Shown here piece after piece: positions 38,250-47,915 of a DNA stretch of 64,000 nt. The notes under the pieces were generated by a model. The model saw only the letters and a program-made list of their open reading frames with translations. It did no database searches and was not told the origin of the DNA. Where the stretch lies: the NCBI RefSeq assembly GCF_025642135.1, contig NZ_CP106793.1, positions 3,600,001 through 3,664,000 on the forward strand, read 5' to 3'. Position 1 is the stretch's first letter. The number at the start of each line of letters is the position of its first letter. A program made the position numbers and the translations under genes. This DNA comes from Streptomyces cynarae (GTDB lineage Bacteria; Actinomycetota; Actinomycetes; Streptomycetales; Streptomycetaceae).

Positions 38250-39407
38250 CTAGGGAAGGTTCCTGGCCATCACGATCCGCTGGACCTGGTTCGTGCCTTC
38301 GTAGATCTGGGTGATCTTCGCGTCGCGCATCATGCGCTCGACCGGGTAGTCGCGGGTGTAGCCGTAGCCGCCGAGCAGCTGGACGGCGTCCGTGGTGACC
38401 TCCATGGCCACGTCCGAGGCGAAGCACTTGGCGGCGGCGCCCTGGAAGGTGAGGTCCGAGTCGCCGCGCTCGGACTTGGCGGCGGCCGCGTAGGTCAGCT
38501 GGCGGGCGGCCTCGATCTTCATCGCCATGTCGGCGAGCATGAACTGGATGCCCTGGAAGTCGGCGATCGGCTTGCCGAACTGCTTGCGCTCCTTGACGTA
38601 GTTCTTGGCGTAGTCGAAGGCGCCCTGCGCGACACCGAGGGCCTGGGCGGCGATGGTGATGCGGGTGTGGTCGAGGGTCTTCATCGCCGTGGCGAAGCCG
38701 GTGCCCTCCTCGCCGATCATGCGGTCGGCGGGGATGCGGACGTTGTCGAAGTAGACCTCGCGGGTGGGCGACCCCTTGATGCCGAGCTTCTTCTCCGGGG
38801 CGCCGAAGGACACGCCCGGGTCCGACTTCTCGACGACGAAGGCGGATATGCCCTTGGACCGCTTCTCCGGGTCGGTCACCGCCATGACCGTGTAGTACTC
38901 GGAGACGCCCGCGTTGGTGATCCAGCGCTTGACGCCGTTGAGCACCCAGTGGTCGCCGTCGCGCACGGCCCGCGTCTTCATGCCGGCCGCGTCCGAGCCC
39001 GCCTCCGGCTCGGAGAGGCAGTACGAGAACATCGCGTCGCCCTTGGCCAGCGGCGCGAGGTACTTCTTCTTCAGCTCCTCGGAGCCGGACAGGATCACAG
39101 GCAGCGAGCCGAGCTTGTTCACGGCCGGGATGAGGGAGGAGGACACGCAGACGCGGGCCACCTCCTCGATCACGATGACGGTGGCGAGCGCGTCCGCGCC
39201 GGCGCCGCCGTACTCCTCCGGTACGTGGACCGCGTGCAGGTCGTTCGCGACCAGGGCCTCGAGCGCCTCCTGCGGGAAGCGGGCCTCCTCGTCCACCGCC
39301 GCGGCGTGCGGCGCGATCTTCGCCTCGGCCAGCGAGCGGATGGCGTCACGGAGCATGTCGTGCTCTTCGGACGGGCGGTACAGGTCGAAGTCAGCCGATC
39401 CGGCCAA
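38250..39407 (-). CDS. acyl-CoA dehydrogenase
   Basis: A 385-residue FAD flavoenzyme that introduces the alpha-beta double bond into an acyl-CoA. Signatures: AMFSYCLSEPEAGSDAAGMK in the middle domain, QLLGGYGYTRDYPVERMMRDA in the C-terminal domain, and the catalytic Glu in QIYEGTNQVQRIVMAR. Length and domain order are typical. Which acyl chain it uses is not visible; a short/branched-chain substrate is common for this type. Monocistronic by spacing. Confidence 0.93.
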   Translation of the reverse strand: MAGSADFDLYRPSEEHDMLRDAIRSLAEAKIAPHAAAVDEEARFPQEALEALVANDLHAVHVPEEYGGAGADALATVIVIEEVARVCVSSSLIPAVNKLGSLPVILSGSEELKKKYLAPLAKGDAMFSYCLSEPEAGSDAAGMKTRAVRDGDHWVLNGVKRWITNAGVSEYYTVMAVTDPEKRSKGISAFVVEKSDPGVSFGAPEKKLGIKGSPTREVYFDNVRIPADRMIGEEGTGFATAMKTLDHTRITIAAQALGVAQGAFDYAKNYVKERKQFGKPIADFQGIQFMLADMAMKIEAARQLTYAAAAKSERGDSDLTFQGAAAKCFASDVAMEVTTDAVQLLGGYGYTRDYPVERMMRDAKITQIYEGTNQVQRIVMARNLP

Positions 39408-39587
39408 GGTGTCTCACGCTCCAGAAGACGCAGTGTCGGTGACGCTAATTACCGTTAAGTAACTGGAATTTTAGGGGGCCGCCCACGGGACGGGTACGTG
39501 AGCTTGGCGACAGCTGGGAAATTGCCCCGCGGAGGGCCCGGCTATGCTCGGGCACCGATTCACCGCCCTACCCGTTCTGGAGCACCC

Positions 39588-40931
39588 ATGAGCCTCAAGA
39601 TCACCGTGATCGGCACCGGCTATCTCGGCGCGACGCACGCCGCGGCCATGGCCGAGCTGGGGTTCGAGGTGCTGGGGCTGGACGTCGCGCCGGAGAAGAT
39701 CGAGAGGCTCAGGCGGGGTGAGGCCCCGATGTACGAGCCCGGTCTGGAGGAGTTGCTGCGCAAGCACGTCGCGGGGATCGAGGGCTCCAGCGGGCGGCTG
39801 CGCTTCACGATGGACTGGGCGGAGCTGGGCGAGTTCGGCGATGTCCACTTCGTCTGTGTGAACACCCCGCAGAAGCACGGCGAGTACGCCTGCGACATGT
39901 CGTACGTCGACGCCGCGATCTCCTCCCTCGCGCCGCACCTGAAGGGCCCCGCGCTCGTCGTCGGCAAGTCGACCGTGCCCGTCGGCTCCGCGGACCGCCT
40001 CGCCGCGTACCTCGCGGAGCACGCGCCCGCCGGCGGGGACGCCGAACTGGCCTGGAACCCGGAGTTCCTGCGCGAGGGCTTCGCCGTCGAGGACACGCTG
40101 CACCCGGACCGGATCGTGGTCGGCGTACGCAGCGAGCGCGCCGAGAAGCTGCTGCGCGAGGTGTACGCGACGCCGCTCGCCGAGGGCACGCCGTTCGTGG
40201 TGACCGACTTCCCGACCGCCGAGCTGGTGAAGACCGCCGCGAACTCCTTCCTCGCCACCAAGATCTCGTTCATCAACGCGATGGCGGAGGTGTGCGAGGC
40301 AGCGGGCGCTGACGTGGCCAAGCTGGCGGAAGCCATCGGGTACGACGACCGGATCGGCAAGAAGTTCCTGCGCGCCGGGATCGGCTTCGGCGGCGGCTGT
40401 CTGCCGAAGGACATCCGGGCCTTCATGGCGCGCGCCGGTGAGCTGGGCGCCGACCAGGCGCTGACGTTCCTGCGCGAGATCGACTCCATCAACATGCGCC
40501 GACGTGGCCAGATGGTGGAGATGGCGCGTGAGGCGCTGGGCGGCGGTCCGTTCCTCGGCAAGCGGGTCGCGGTGCTCGGTGCCACCTTCAAGCCGGACTC
40601 CGACGACGTCCGTGACTCGCCCGCGCTGAACGTGGCCGGGCAGATCCACCTCCAGGGCGGCCAGGTCACGGTCTACGACCCCAAGGGCATGGACAACGCC
40701 CGACGGCTCTTCCCGACGCTCGGCTACGCCGACTCGGCGCTGGAGGCGGTGCGGGGCGCCGATGTCGTCCTGCACCTGACCGAGTGGCGCGAGTTCCGCG
40801 AGCTCGACCCGGCGGAGCTGGGCGAGGCGGCGGCCTCCCGGGTCCTCCTCGACGGCCGCAACGCGCTCGACCCGGAGGTATGGCGCCGGGCCGGGTGGAC
40901 GTACCGGGCGATGGGCCGCCCCACCGCATAG
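39588..40931 (+). CDS. UDP-glucose/GDP-mannose 6-dehydrogenase
   Basis: A 447-residue NAD-dependent enzyme that oxidises a nucleotide sugar twice to the uronic acid. N-terminal Rossmann motif ITVIGTGYLGATHAAAM, VNTPQKHGEY, middle domain with the NPEFLREGFAVED loop, Lys in ELVKTAANSFLATKISFINAMAE, catalytic Cys in GFGGGCLPKDIRAF, and the C-terminal domain TFKPDSDDVRDSPALNVAG. UDP-glucose is the likeliest substrate by motif type. Start ATG 39588 after TCTGGAG. It may supply uronic acid for the envelope polymers. Confidence 0.92.
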   Translation: MSLKITVIGTGYLGATHAAAMAELGFEVLGLDVAPEKIERLRRGEAPMYEPGLEELLRKHVAGIEGSSGRLRFTMDWAELGEFGDVHFVCVNTPQKHGEYACDMSYVDAAISSLAPHLKGPALVVGKSTVPVGSADRLAAYLAEHAPAGGDAELAWNPEFLREGFAVEDTLHPDRIVVGVRSERAEKLLREVYATPLAEGTPFVVTDFPTAELVKTAANSFLATKISFINAMAEVCEAAGADVAKLAEAIGYDDRIGKKFLRAGIGFGGGCLPKDIRAFMARAGELGADQALTFLREIDSINMRRRGQMVEMAREALGGGPFLGKRVAVLGATFKPDSDDVRDSPALNVAGQIHLQGGQVTVYDPKGMDNARRLFPTLGYADSALEAVRGADVVLHLTEWREFRELDPAELGEAAASRVLLDGRNALDPEVWRRAGWTYRAMGRPTA

Positions 40932-40955
40932 ACGTACCGCATAGACGTAAGGGAG

Positions 40956-40994
40956 ACGCCGGTCCGGCCGAGGCTCAGTCGGCCGGACCGGCGT
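40956..40994. terminator. bidirectional terminator
   Basis: Perfect 16-bp inverted repeat ACGCCGGTCCGGCCGA with a 7-base loop, between the dehydrogenase and the convergent CGNR gene. Just before it, a 13-bp unit CCGCATAGACGTA is duplicated across the dehydrogenase stop codon. Confidence 0.9.
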
Positions 40995-41048
40995 CCTGTT
41001 GCATTCTGCACCACCGGGTCACCGGCCGACCGGTGAACTCTCTGTGGA

Positions 41049-41552
41049 TCACGCCTCCTTCGCCCGGTACCGCCGCATCTTCGCGCGCGCCCCGCAGACC
41101 GACATCGAGCACCAGCGGCCGCGTCCGGCCGGACTGCGGTCGTAGTACGCCCAGTGGCAGGTCACGGCCTCACAGGCCTTCAGACGGCCCCAGGTGCCCG
41201 CGGTCAGCGCCTCTGCCACGGCGACCGCCACGCGCGCGTGCAGGGAGTCGTCGGTGGGCGTCAGGCAGGCCGAGCCGTCGCGCTGGTCGACGGCCACATA
41301 CAGCGGGGCCCGCGCCAGCAGCCGGGTCAGCGGGGTCACCTCGCGGTGCGGCGGGTGGCCCGCGTGGGCGAGCAGCGCGGCACGCAGCGACTCGCGCAGT
41401 TCGCGGGCGCGCGGCAGCTCGTCCTCGGTGAGAGCGAAACGGGCCCGACCCTCCACGGTGTCCAGCGAGTCGGTGCCCGACTCGATGTCCAGCGTGTTCA
41501 CCAGGGCCTGGACGAGTTCCAGGCCTCCGGGAGCGGGCGATCTCTCACTCAT
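41049..41552 (-). CDS. CGNR zinc-finger putative transcriptional regulator
   Basis: A 167-residue protein: an ABATE-type N-terminal domain (VQALVNTLDIESGTDSL, ELRESLRAALLAH) and a C-terminal zinc finger with C-x4-C (KACEAVTCHWAYYD) and CSMSVCGARAKMRRYRA, where the family CGNR motif appears as CGAR. It is thought to bind DNA or RNA. Start ATG at 41552. It is divergent to two VOC genes across a 200-bp region rich in GGTAAC motifs, which it may control. Confidence 0.8.
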   Translation of the reverse strand: MSERSPAPGGLELVQALVNTLDIESGTDSLDTVEGRARFALTEDELPRARELRESLRAALLAHAGHPPHREVTPLTRLLARAPLYVAVDQRDGSACLTPTDDSLHARVAVAVAEALTAGTWGRLKACEAVTCHWAYYDRSPAGRGRWCSMSVCGARAKMRRYRAKEA

Positions 41553-41559
41553 GCCCGCG

Positions 41560-41735
41560 ACGTTACCTCCGGCACGCACCGATGCGGTAACCGAGGCGTA
41601 ACCGAGGCCGGTCGGCGTGTACCTCTTGCGCTGCCACCTCATGACCGGGAGCATGAGCATGCGGTGACCGTTACCGGTTACTCGCTGCTATCGGTAACAG
41701 CGCTCGTCGGTGACGGCGCCCTATCGGTAACTGCG
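41560..41735. promoter_or_regulatory. cluster of GGTAAC/GTTACC motifs
   Basis: Several GTTACC/GGTAAC half-sites lie in the divergent region: at about 41562, 41586, 41598 (GTAACC), 41670-41681 (GTTACCGGTTAC), and two copies of CTATCGGTAAC at 41688 and 41721, exactly 33 bp apart. Likely operators. Confidence 0.55.
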
Positions 41736-41752
41736 ATCTGGAGGAGGAAGTC

Positions 41753-42112
41753 ATGGCTCTCGCCAAGCTCGGCCCCGTCGTCCTGGACTGCCCCGACCCG
41801 GGCGCGCTCGCCGCCTTCTACGCCGAGGTGCTCGGCGGCAGCGTCGAGGGCGAGGGGGACTGGGTGGACCTGCGGGTGCCCGGCGGACAGGCGCTCGCCT
41901 TCCAGGCGGCGCCCGGATTCGTACCGCCGAAGTGGCCCGCGCCCGACCACTCGCAGCAGTTCCACCTGGACCTGGTGGTGGAGGACCTGGACGCGGCCGA
42001 GAAGGGGGTGCTGGAGCTGGGCGCGAAGCCGCTCGACGCGGAGGACCGCTCGCGCAGCTTCCGCGTTTACGCGGACCCGGCCGGGCACCCGTTCTGTCTC
42101 TGCGCCGGCTGA
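41753..42112 (+). CDS. VOC (glyoxalase/dioxygenase-like) family protein 1
   Basis: A 119-residue single-domain VOC protein. Two beta-alpha-beta-beta-beta units are visible: VVLDCPDPGALAAFYAEVLGG and QQFHLDLVVEDLDAAEKGVLELGAKPL, with the C-terminal YADPAGHPFCLC. His in QFHLDL and possible Glu ligands suggest a metal site, but the substrate is unknown. GGAGGAGG precedes the ATG by about 8 bases. It is 18 bp upstream of a paralogous VOC gene, forming one operon. Confidence 0.88.
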   Translation: MALAKLGPVVLDCPDPGALAAFYAEVLGGSVEGEGDWVDLRVPGGQALAFQAAPGFVPPKWPAPDHSQQFHLDLVVEDLDAAEKGVLELGAKPLDAEDRSRSFRVYADPAGHPFCLCAG

Positions 42113-42130
42113 CGCCGAAGGAGGCCCCTC

Positions 42131-42523
42131 ATGCCCGCTGTGGCGCGTTTCCGCAACGTGGTGATCGACTGCCCGGACCCGCGCGCGCTCGCCGAGTTCT
42201 ACGCCCGCGTGGGCGGCGGCACACCCAAGGCCGAGGACGAGGAGTGGGTCGTCCTGCGGATCCCCGACGGGCCGCGGATCGGGTTCCAGCGGGTGGAGGG
42301 ATACACCCCGCCCGAATGGCCGCGCGCGGACCGCAACCCGCAGCAGTTCCACCTCGACTTCGACGCCGGTTCCACCTGGGAGGAGGTGGACGCGGCGCAC
42401 GAGAAGGTGCTGGCGCTGGGCGCGCGGCCGCTGGACGTGGAGGACCGGGAGAAGAAGGACTTCATGGTGTACGCCGACCCGGCGGGACACCCCTTCTGCC
42501 TGTGCCGGATCGAGCACGCCTGA
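42131..42523 (+). CDS. VOC (glyoxalase/dioxygenase-like) family protein 2
   Basis: A 130-residue paralogue of the preceding protein: VVIDCPDPRALAEFYARVGGG, PEWPRADRNPQQFHLDFDAG and YADPAGHPFCLCRIEHA. The same His in QFHLDF and the same ending suggest a duplicated pair. Substrate unknown; some VOC proteins bind or inactivate antibiotics, but nothing here shows that. Shine-Dalgarno GAAGGAGG. Confidence 0.88.
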   Translation: MPAVARFRNVVIDCPDPRALAEFYARVGGGTPKAEDEEWVVLRIPDGPRIGFQRVEGYTPPEWPRADRNPQQFHLDFDAGSTWEEVDAAHEKVLALGARPLDVEDREKKDFMVYADPAGHPFCLCRIEHA

Positions 42524-42536
42524 ACCGGCCGTCGCC

Positions 42537-42572
42537 CTGCCCGGCCCGGCTGTCGACAGCCGGGCCGGGCAG
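42537..42572. terminator. perfect 36-bp palindrome, probable bidirectional terminator
   Basis: Eighteen bases followed at once by their exact reverse complement, centred on GTCGAC at 42552-42557, with no unpaired loop. It lies between the VOC pair and the convergent dipeptidase. Confidence 0.85.
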
Positions 42573-42622
42573 ACGGCGGTTCGGGCCCGGTGGGACGTAC
42601 AGGACCGTCCCGCTCCGGACCG

Positions 42623-43807
42623 TCAGCCGTCGAGGTCCTCGATGGTCGCGTGGGACGGCGCGCGCCTGGTCTGCACGTCGCGCGCCACGTCCTCGGCCGC
42701 GCCCAGCACCCGTACCGCGTTCTGCCAGGTCAGCTTCGCCAGGTCGGCCCTCGACCAGCCGCGGTCCAGCAGCTCCGCGATCAGGTTCGGGTAGCCGGAG
42801 ACGTCGCCCAGGCCGTCCGGGGTGAAGGCCGTGCCGTCGTAGTCGCCGCCGATGCCGACGTGGTCGATGCCCGCCACCTCGCGCATGTGGTCGAGGTGGT
42901 CGGCGACCGTCGCGACCGTGGCGACCGGGCGCGGAGTGCGCTCCTCGAAGGCGCGGTGGACCTTCATCGCCTCGGGGGTGGTGTCGAGGGGGTGCAGGCC
43001 GTGCGCGCGCATGTTGTCGTCCGCCGCGGCCGTCCAGTCGACGGCCGCCTGGAGGACGAACTTCGGCACGAAGGTCACCATCGCCACACCGCCGTTGGCG
43101 GGCAGGCGTTCGAGGACGTCGTCGGGGACGTTGCGCGGGTGGTCGCACACCGCGCGGGCGGAGGAGTGGGAGAAGATCACCGGCGCTTCGGTGGTGTCCA
43201 GCGCGTCGCGCATCGTGGTCGCCGCCACATGCGAGAGGTCGACGAGCATGCCGAGGCGGTTCATCTCCCGGACCACCTCACGGCCGAAGTCCGAGAGGCC
43301 GCCGACGCCCGGTTCGTCCGTCGCGGAGTCCGCCCACGCCACGTTGTCGTTGTGGGTGAGGGTCATGTAGCGCACGCCGAGCCCGTACAGGCCGCGCAGC
43401 GTGCCGAGCGAGTTCGCGATGGAGTGGCCGCCCTCGGCGCCCATGAGGGAGGCGATCCGGCCGTCCTTGCGCGCCGTCTCCATGTCGGCGGCGGTCAGGG
43501 CCGGGGCCAGGTCCGCCGGGTAGCGGGCGAGCAGCTGCCGTACGCAGTCGATCTGTTCCAGCGTCGCGGGCACCGGGTCGGGCAGGTCGCACGGCACGTA
43601 CACCGACCAGTACTGGGCGCCGACCCCGCCCTCGCGCAGACGGGGCAGGTCGGTGTGCAGGCGGGCGTTCTGGTGCCGGGCGATGTCCAGGGCGTCGAGG
43701 TCGTAGCGGGCCTGCTTGCGCATCGCCCAGGGCAGGTCGTTGTGCCCGTCGACGACCGGGAACTCCCGCAGCAGTTCCCGGGCGGCCTGCAAGGACGGCG
43801 AGGTCAT
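42623..43807 (-). CDS. membrane dipeptidase-type peptidase (M19)
   Basis: A 394-residue amidohydrolase-fold zinc enzyme. [14 protein letters not shown] holds the Hx[17 protein letters not shown] and [19 protein letters not shown] the middle ligands; [19 protein letters not shown] and [10 protein letters not shown] the remaining His and Asp. Renal-dipeptidase relatives cleave dipeptides, including D-amino-acid ones. It has no signal peptide here, so it is probably cytoplasmic. It begins 5 bases after purE and could be cotranscribed with it. Confidence 0.92.
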   Translation of the reverse strand: MTSPSLQAARELLREFPVVDGHNDLPWAMRKQARYDLDALDIARHQNARLHTDLPRLREGGVGAQYWSVYVPCDLPDPVPATLEQIDCVRQLLARYPADLAPALTAADMETARKDGRIASLMGAEGGHSIANSLGTLRGLYGLGVRYMTLTHNDNVAWADSATDEPGVGGLSDFGREVVREMNRLGMLVDLSHVAATTMRDALDTTEAPVIFSHSSARAVCDHPRNVPDDVLERLPANGGVAMVTFVPKFVLQAAVDWTAAADDNMRAHGLHPLDTTPEAMKVHRAFEERTPRPVATVATVADHLDHMREVAGIDHVGIGGDYDGTAFTPDGLGDVSGYPNLIAELLDRGWSRADLAKLTWQNAVRVLGAAEDVARDVQTRRAPSHATIEDLDG

Positions 43808-43811
43808 CGCG

Positions 43812-44342
43812 TCACTTCCCCGAGTTGAAGCCGAAGCCCGCCGCCGCTCCCTCGACCTTGGAGCGCAGGCGCTTGCCCTTCTCGGTGGCCTGGTCGTTGA
43901 GGTCCTGCTGGAACTCCCGCATCCGCTGCAGGAGTTCCTCGTCGTGCGCGGCGAGGATGCGCGCCGCGAGCAATCCGGCGTTGCGGGCGCCTGCGACGGA
44001 CACGGTGGCCACGGGGACACCGGCCGGCATCTGCACGATCGACAGCAGCGAGTCCATGCCGTCGAGGTGCTTCAGCGGGACCGGGACGCCGATGACGGGG
44101 AGCGGGGTGACGGAGGCGAGCATGCCGGGCAGGTGGGCGGCGCCGCCGGCGCCCGCGATGATCACCTTCAGACCGCGGTCCGCCGCCTGCTCGCCGTATG
44201 CGATCATCTCGCGCGGCATACGGTGCGCGGAGACGACGTCGACCTCGTACGCGATCTCGAACTCGTCGAGGGCCTTGGCCGCGGCCTCCATGACGGGCCA
44301 GTCGGAGTCCGACCCCATGACGATGCCAACAACGGGGCTCAT
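43812..44342 (-). CDS. purE: N5-carboxyaminoimidazole ribonucleotide mutase
   Basis: A 176-residue class I PurE of de novo purine synthesis. [13 protein letters not shown] and [11 protein letters not shown] form the active site with the catalytic His; [15 protein letters not shown] and [22 protein letters not shown] are typical. Its ATG overlaps the purK stop by four bases (ATGA), so the two successive enzymes are translationally coupled. Confidence 0.97.
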   Translation of the reverse strand: MSPVVGIVMGSDSDWPVMEAAAKALDEFEIAYEVDVVSAHRMPREMIAYGEQAADRGLKVIIAGAGGAAHLPGMLASVTPLPVIGVPVPLKHLDGMDSLLSIVQMPAGVPVATVSVAGARNAGLLAARILAAHDEELLQRMREFQQDLNDQATEKGKRLRSKVEGAAAGFGFNSGK

Positions 44343-45478
44343 TCGGTGATCGTGCCTCTCAGGTAGCCGGCTGCGTGACGGGCGCGCTCCAGCACGTCGT
44401 CGAGGTCGTCGCCGTAGGTGTTGACGTGGCCCACCTTGCGGCCGGGCTTCACGTCCTTGCCATACATGTGGATCTTGAGCTTCGGGTCCCGCGCCATGCA
44501 GTGCAGGTACGCCGAGTACATGTCGGGGTAGTCGCCGCCGAGGACGTTGACCATGACCGTCCACTTGGCGCGCGGGCGCGGGTCGCCGAGCGGGAGGTCG
44601 AGGACGGCCCGCACGTGGTTGGCGAACTGCGAGGTGATCGCGCCGTCCATCGACCAGTGGCCCGAGTTGTGCGGGCGCATCGCCAGCTCGTTGACCAGGA
44701 TGCGGCCGTCGCGGGTCTGGAACAGCTCCACGGCGAGGTGACCGACGACGCCGAGTTCCTTGGCGATGGTGAGCGCGAGCTGCTCGGCCTCGAGGGCCAG
44801 CTCGTCGTCCAGGTCGGGGGCCGGGGCGATCACGGTGTCGCAGACGCCGTCCACCTGCCTGGACTCCACGACCGGGTAGGCGACGGCCTGCCCGTGCGGC
44901 GACCGTACGACGTTGGCGGCCAGCTCCCGGACGAAGTCGACCTTCTCCTCGGCGAGGACGGGGACGCCGGCGCGGAAGGGGTCGGCGGCCTCCTCGACGG
45001 AGTCCACCACCCACACGCCCTTGCCGTCGTAGCCGCCGCGGACGGTCTTGAGGACGACGGGGAAGCCGTCGCCCTCGGCGGCGAACGCGGCGACGTCCTC
45101 CGGGTCGCTGACGATCCGGTGCCGCGGGCACGGCACACCGATCGCGTCGAGTTTGGCGCGCATCACGCCCTTGTCCTGGGCGTGCACGAGCGCGTCCGGA
45201 CCGGGACGCACGGCGATGCCGTCCGCCTCCAGTGCCCGCAGGTGCTCGGTGGGCACGTGCTCGTGATCGAAGGTGATCACGTCACAGCCCCGCGCGAAGG
45301 CACGCAGCGTCTCCAGATCGCGGTAGTCGCCGACGACGACGTCGCCGACGACCTGTGCCGCGGAGTCCTGAGGGGTGTCACTGAGGAGCTTGAACCTGAT
45401 GCCCAGCGGGATGCCTGCCTCGTGGGTCATACGGGCGAGCTGGCCACCGCCGACCATGCCTACTACCGGGAACGTCAC
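44339..45478 (-). CDS. purK: N5-carboxyaminoimidazole ribonucleotide synthetase
   Basis: A 379-residue ATP-grasp enzyme that carboxylates AIR at N5 using ATP and bicarbonate, the step before PurE. N-terminal [13 protein letters not shown], then [12 protein letters not shown]-grasp [43 protein letters not shown] near the metal site. The GTG at 45478 gives the family N-terminus; the longer open frame upstream overlaps the spacer and gtrA-like gene in opposite sense. Confidence 0.96.
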   Translation of the reverse strand: MTFPVVGMVGGGQLARMTHEAGIPLGIRFKLLSDTPQDSAAQVVGDVVVGDYRDLETLRAFARGCDVITFDHEHVPTEHLRALEADGIAVRPGPDALVHAQDKGVMRAKLDAIGVPCPRHRIVSDPEDVAAFAAEGDGFPVVLKTVRGGYDGKGVWVVDSVEEAADPFRAGVPVLAEEKVDFVRELAANVVRSPHGQAVAYPVVESRQVDGVCDTVIAPAPDLDDELALEAEQLALTIAKELGVVGHLAVELFQTRDGRILVNELAMRPHNSGHWSMDGAITSQFANHVRAVLDLPLGDPRPRAKWTVMVNVLGGDYPDMYSAYLHCMARDPKLKIHMYGKDVKPGRKVGHVNTYGDDLDDVLERARHAAGYLRGTITE

Positions 45479-45736
45479 GCACCCAGGGTATCGGCCCGGC
45501 CGGGGAGGCCGGTTTCCGTCCCCGCCCGGGGCGTTTGGAGGGCCGTTTCCGAGGGGCTTTCGAAGGGGTACCCGATGGAAATCCATGAAGGGTTTCCGGC
45601 AGGGGGTCCAGGTGGCTTTCTTTCCGTCCTCATGTATGGTCCCCGGACATCGTTCACCGGCGCTCGTTAGCATGGCCGGGTTGACGGAGCCGTTAGGCGC
45701 TTTCGGCCGAGGGTCCGGTACAACCGATCGACACGA

Positions 45737-46333
45737 ATGAGACGACGGATGCAACCGAGTACGACCGACCCGACGGGGGCTGGCGACACGATGGGCAGTG
45801 GTTCCACAAGTCTGCAGGACAGGCCCCAGGCCGCAGTGCGCCGGAAGTTCGACCGGCTGCTGCGCGAGATCGCCAAGTTCGGCGCGGTCGGCGGGGCGGG
45901 ACTGCTGGTCAACCTCCTGGTGTTCAACCTCGTGCGGAATGTCACGGGGCTCCAGGTGGTCCGGGCGAGCATCATCGCCACGGTCGTCGCGATCGCCTTC
46001 AACTACATCGGCTTCCGCTACTTCACCTACCGGGACCGGGACAAGAGCGGGCGCACCCGCGAGATGACCCTGTTCCTGGTGTTCAGCGCGGCCGGGCTGG
46101 TGATCGAGAACGGCGTGCTGTTCCTGGCCACGTACGGGTTCGGCTGGGACAGCCCGCTGCAGAGCAACGTGTTCAAGTTCCTCGGCATCGGCCTCGGGAC
46201 GCTGTTCCGTTTCTGGTCCTACCGCAGCTGGGTGTTCAAGGCCATGCCGGCGGCGTCGGCGGTGGCGGGCGCCGAGTCGATCCTCCACGAGGCAGAGAAT
46301 CAGCGCCGCCACGACGAGCACGTGAACCGCTGA
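45737..46333 (+). CDS. GtrA family membrane protein
   Basis: A 198-residue protein with four membrane segments between about residues 45 and 165 (FGAVGGAGLLVNLLVFNLV, VRASIIATVVAIAFNYIGFRY, LFLVFSAAGLVIENGVLFLA, NVFKFLGIGLGTLFRFWSY). The family probably flips or presents polyprenyl-linked sugars for wall polysaccharides. ATGs at 45749 and 45791 are alternative starts; none has a strong Shine-Dalgarno. Confidence 0.88.
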   Translation: MRRRMQPSTTDPTGAGDTMGSGSTSLQDRPQAAVRRKFDRLLREIAKFGAVGGAGLLVNLLVFNLVRNVTGLQVVRASIIATVVAIAFNYIGFRYFTYRDRDKSGRTREMTLFLVFSAAGLVIENGVLFLATYGFGWDSPLQSNVFKFLGIGLGTLFRFWSYRSWVFKAMPAASAVAGAESILHEAENQRRHDEHVNR

Positions 46334-46366
46334 CCGTCGTCGCGCCCTGACAGGCGCGTGAGCAGA

Positions 46367-46495
46367 ACATCGCCCTGGCGCAGTGCGGCGAAGAGCATCG
46401 CCCGGCGCCGTGCGGTACATCCCCGGCGCCGTGCAGTGAACGTCCCCGCGTCGTGCGGCGGAGAACGTCGCCCAGCCTGGGGCGGCGAAGAAGTC
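46367..46495. repeat. degenerate tandem repeat, five units of about 22-30 bp
   Basis: Successive units share a YCSCCCKGCGCMGTGCGG-like core (for example CGCCCGGCGCCGTGCGG and CCCCGGCGCCGTGCAG). The array fills the gap between the GtrA gene and the convergent histidine kinase. Confidence 0.6.
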
Positions 46496-46531
46496 CCGAC
46501 CGACCGCTGCACCGGGCCCCCGCTCCCCGGT

Positions 46532-47809
46532 TCACCTCACCGTGCGTTCCGGTTCCTCCGGTTCGGCGGGCACCTTCAGCGGGGTGCGGGACAGGAACAG
46601 GCCGAAGACCGGGGGCTTGGCCTGGAGCATCTCCAGACGGCCGCCGTCGGCCTCCGCCAGGTCACGCGCCACCGCGAGACCGATGCCCGTGGAGTTACGG
46701 CCGCTGATGGTGCGCTCGAAGATGCGGGAGCCCAGTTCCGGCGGCACCCCCGGTCCCTCGTCCGTGACCTCCACGACCGCCTGGTTGCCGGTGACCCGGG
46801 TGCGCAGGGCGACCGTGCCGCCCCCGTGCATGAGCGAGTTCTCGATCAGTGCCGCCAGCACCTGGGCGACCGCCCCGGGCGTCCCCACGGCCCGCAGGTG
46901 CCGTTTGCCGGAGCTGACGATCGCACGTCCCGCGCTGCGGTAGGCGGGCCGCCACTCGGCGAGCTGCTGCTGGATGACCTCGTCCAGGTCGAAGGAGACG
47001 GCGGAGCCGGTGCGCGGGTCGCGGGCGTTCGTCAGCAGCCGCTCCACGACGTCCGTGAGCCGCTCCACCTGCGTCAGCGCGATCGTCGCCTCCTCCTTCA
47101 CCGTGTCCGGGTCGTCCGTGAGCGTGATCTCCTCCAGACGCATGGACAACGCCGTCAGGGGCGTGCGCAGCTGGTGCGAGGCGTCGGCCGCCAGGCGCCG
47201 CTCGGCGGTCAGCATGCGGCCGATCCGCTCGGCGGAGGCGTCGAGCACATCGGCGACCCGGTCCAGCTCAGGGACGCCGTACCGCTTGTGGCGCGGGCGC
47301 GGGTCGCCGGAGCCGAGGCGCTCGGCGGTCTCGGCGAGGTCGGTGAGCGGGGAGGCCAGACGGTTGGCCTGGCGCACCGCGAGCAACACCGCCGCGATGA
47401 TCGCGAGCAGCGCCACCAGGGCGATGATCAGCAGCGTACGGCCGACTTCACGCGTGACGGCGGAGCGGGGCTCCTCGACGCGGACCGTCTCCCCCTCCTC
47501 GCCCTTGGTCGTGGAGTGGATGACGTCACCGGCGGGCTGGTTGCCGACCCGGATGGTGGGCTGGCCGGGGATGTCGATCACCGCGTACCTGTCGCCGGTG
47601 ACCTGGTCCTTGAAGACCGCGGCACTGACCTTCTCGTCGCCGAGGATCCGGCTGTCCACGATGCTGGCCAGCCGCAGCGCCTCGGAGTCGACGCGCTCCT
47701 GGGCGCTGTTGCTGATCGTCCGGGTCTCGACGATCACGAGGGAGACGCCGAAGACCGCGATCACCACGAGGACGACGGCGAGGGTGGACTGGATGAGACG
47801 ACGACGCAC
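46532..47809 (-). CDS. two-component sensor histidine kinase
   Basis: A 425-residue membrane kinase. Two membrane segments (about 8-28 and 125-147) flank an extracytoplasmic sensor of about 95 residues; then HAMP, the phosphoacceptor His in ADASHQLRTPLTAL, the N-box ENSLMHGGG, and G-boxes DEGPGVPPE and STGIGLAVARDLAE. GGAGG stands five bases before the GTG at 47809, fixing the start. It follows its response regulator by about 210 bp. Signal unknown. Confidence 0.93.
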   Translation of the reverse strand: MRRRLIQSTLAVVLVVIAVFGVSLVIVETRTISNSAQERVDSEALRLASIVDSRILGDEKVSAAVFKDQVTGDRYAVIDIPGQPTIRVGNQPAGDVIHSTTKGEEGETVRVEEPRSAVTREVGRTLLIIALVALLAIIAAVLLAVRQANRLASPLTDLAETAERLGSGDPRPRHKRYGVPELDRVADVLDASAERIGRMLTAERRLAADASHQLRTPLTALSMRLEEITLTDDPDTVKEEATIALTQVERLTDVVERLLTNARDPRTGSAVSFDLDEVIQQQLAEWRPAYRSAGRAIVSSGKRHLRAVGTPGAVAQVLAALIENSLMHGGGTVALRTRVTGNQAVVEVTDEGPGVPPELGSRIFERTISGRNSTGIGLAVARDLAEADGGRLEMLQAKPPVFGLFLSRTPLKVPAEPEEPERTVR

Positions 47810-47915
47810 GGAGGCCTCCGGCGGGGAACAGGTACGACGACCAGTGTGCCCCTGGTTGGTGTGGCACCCGGTGCCGGGGCTGGGCGGGGGTGGGTTGCGC
47901 TCCGGGCGCTCGCCG

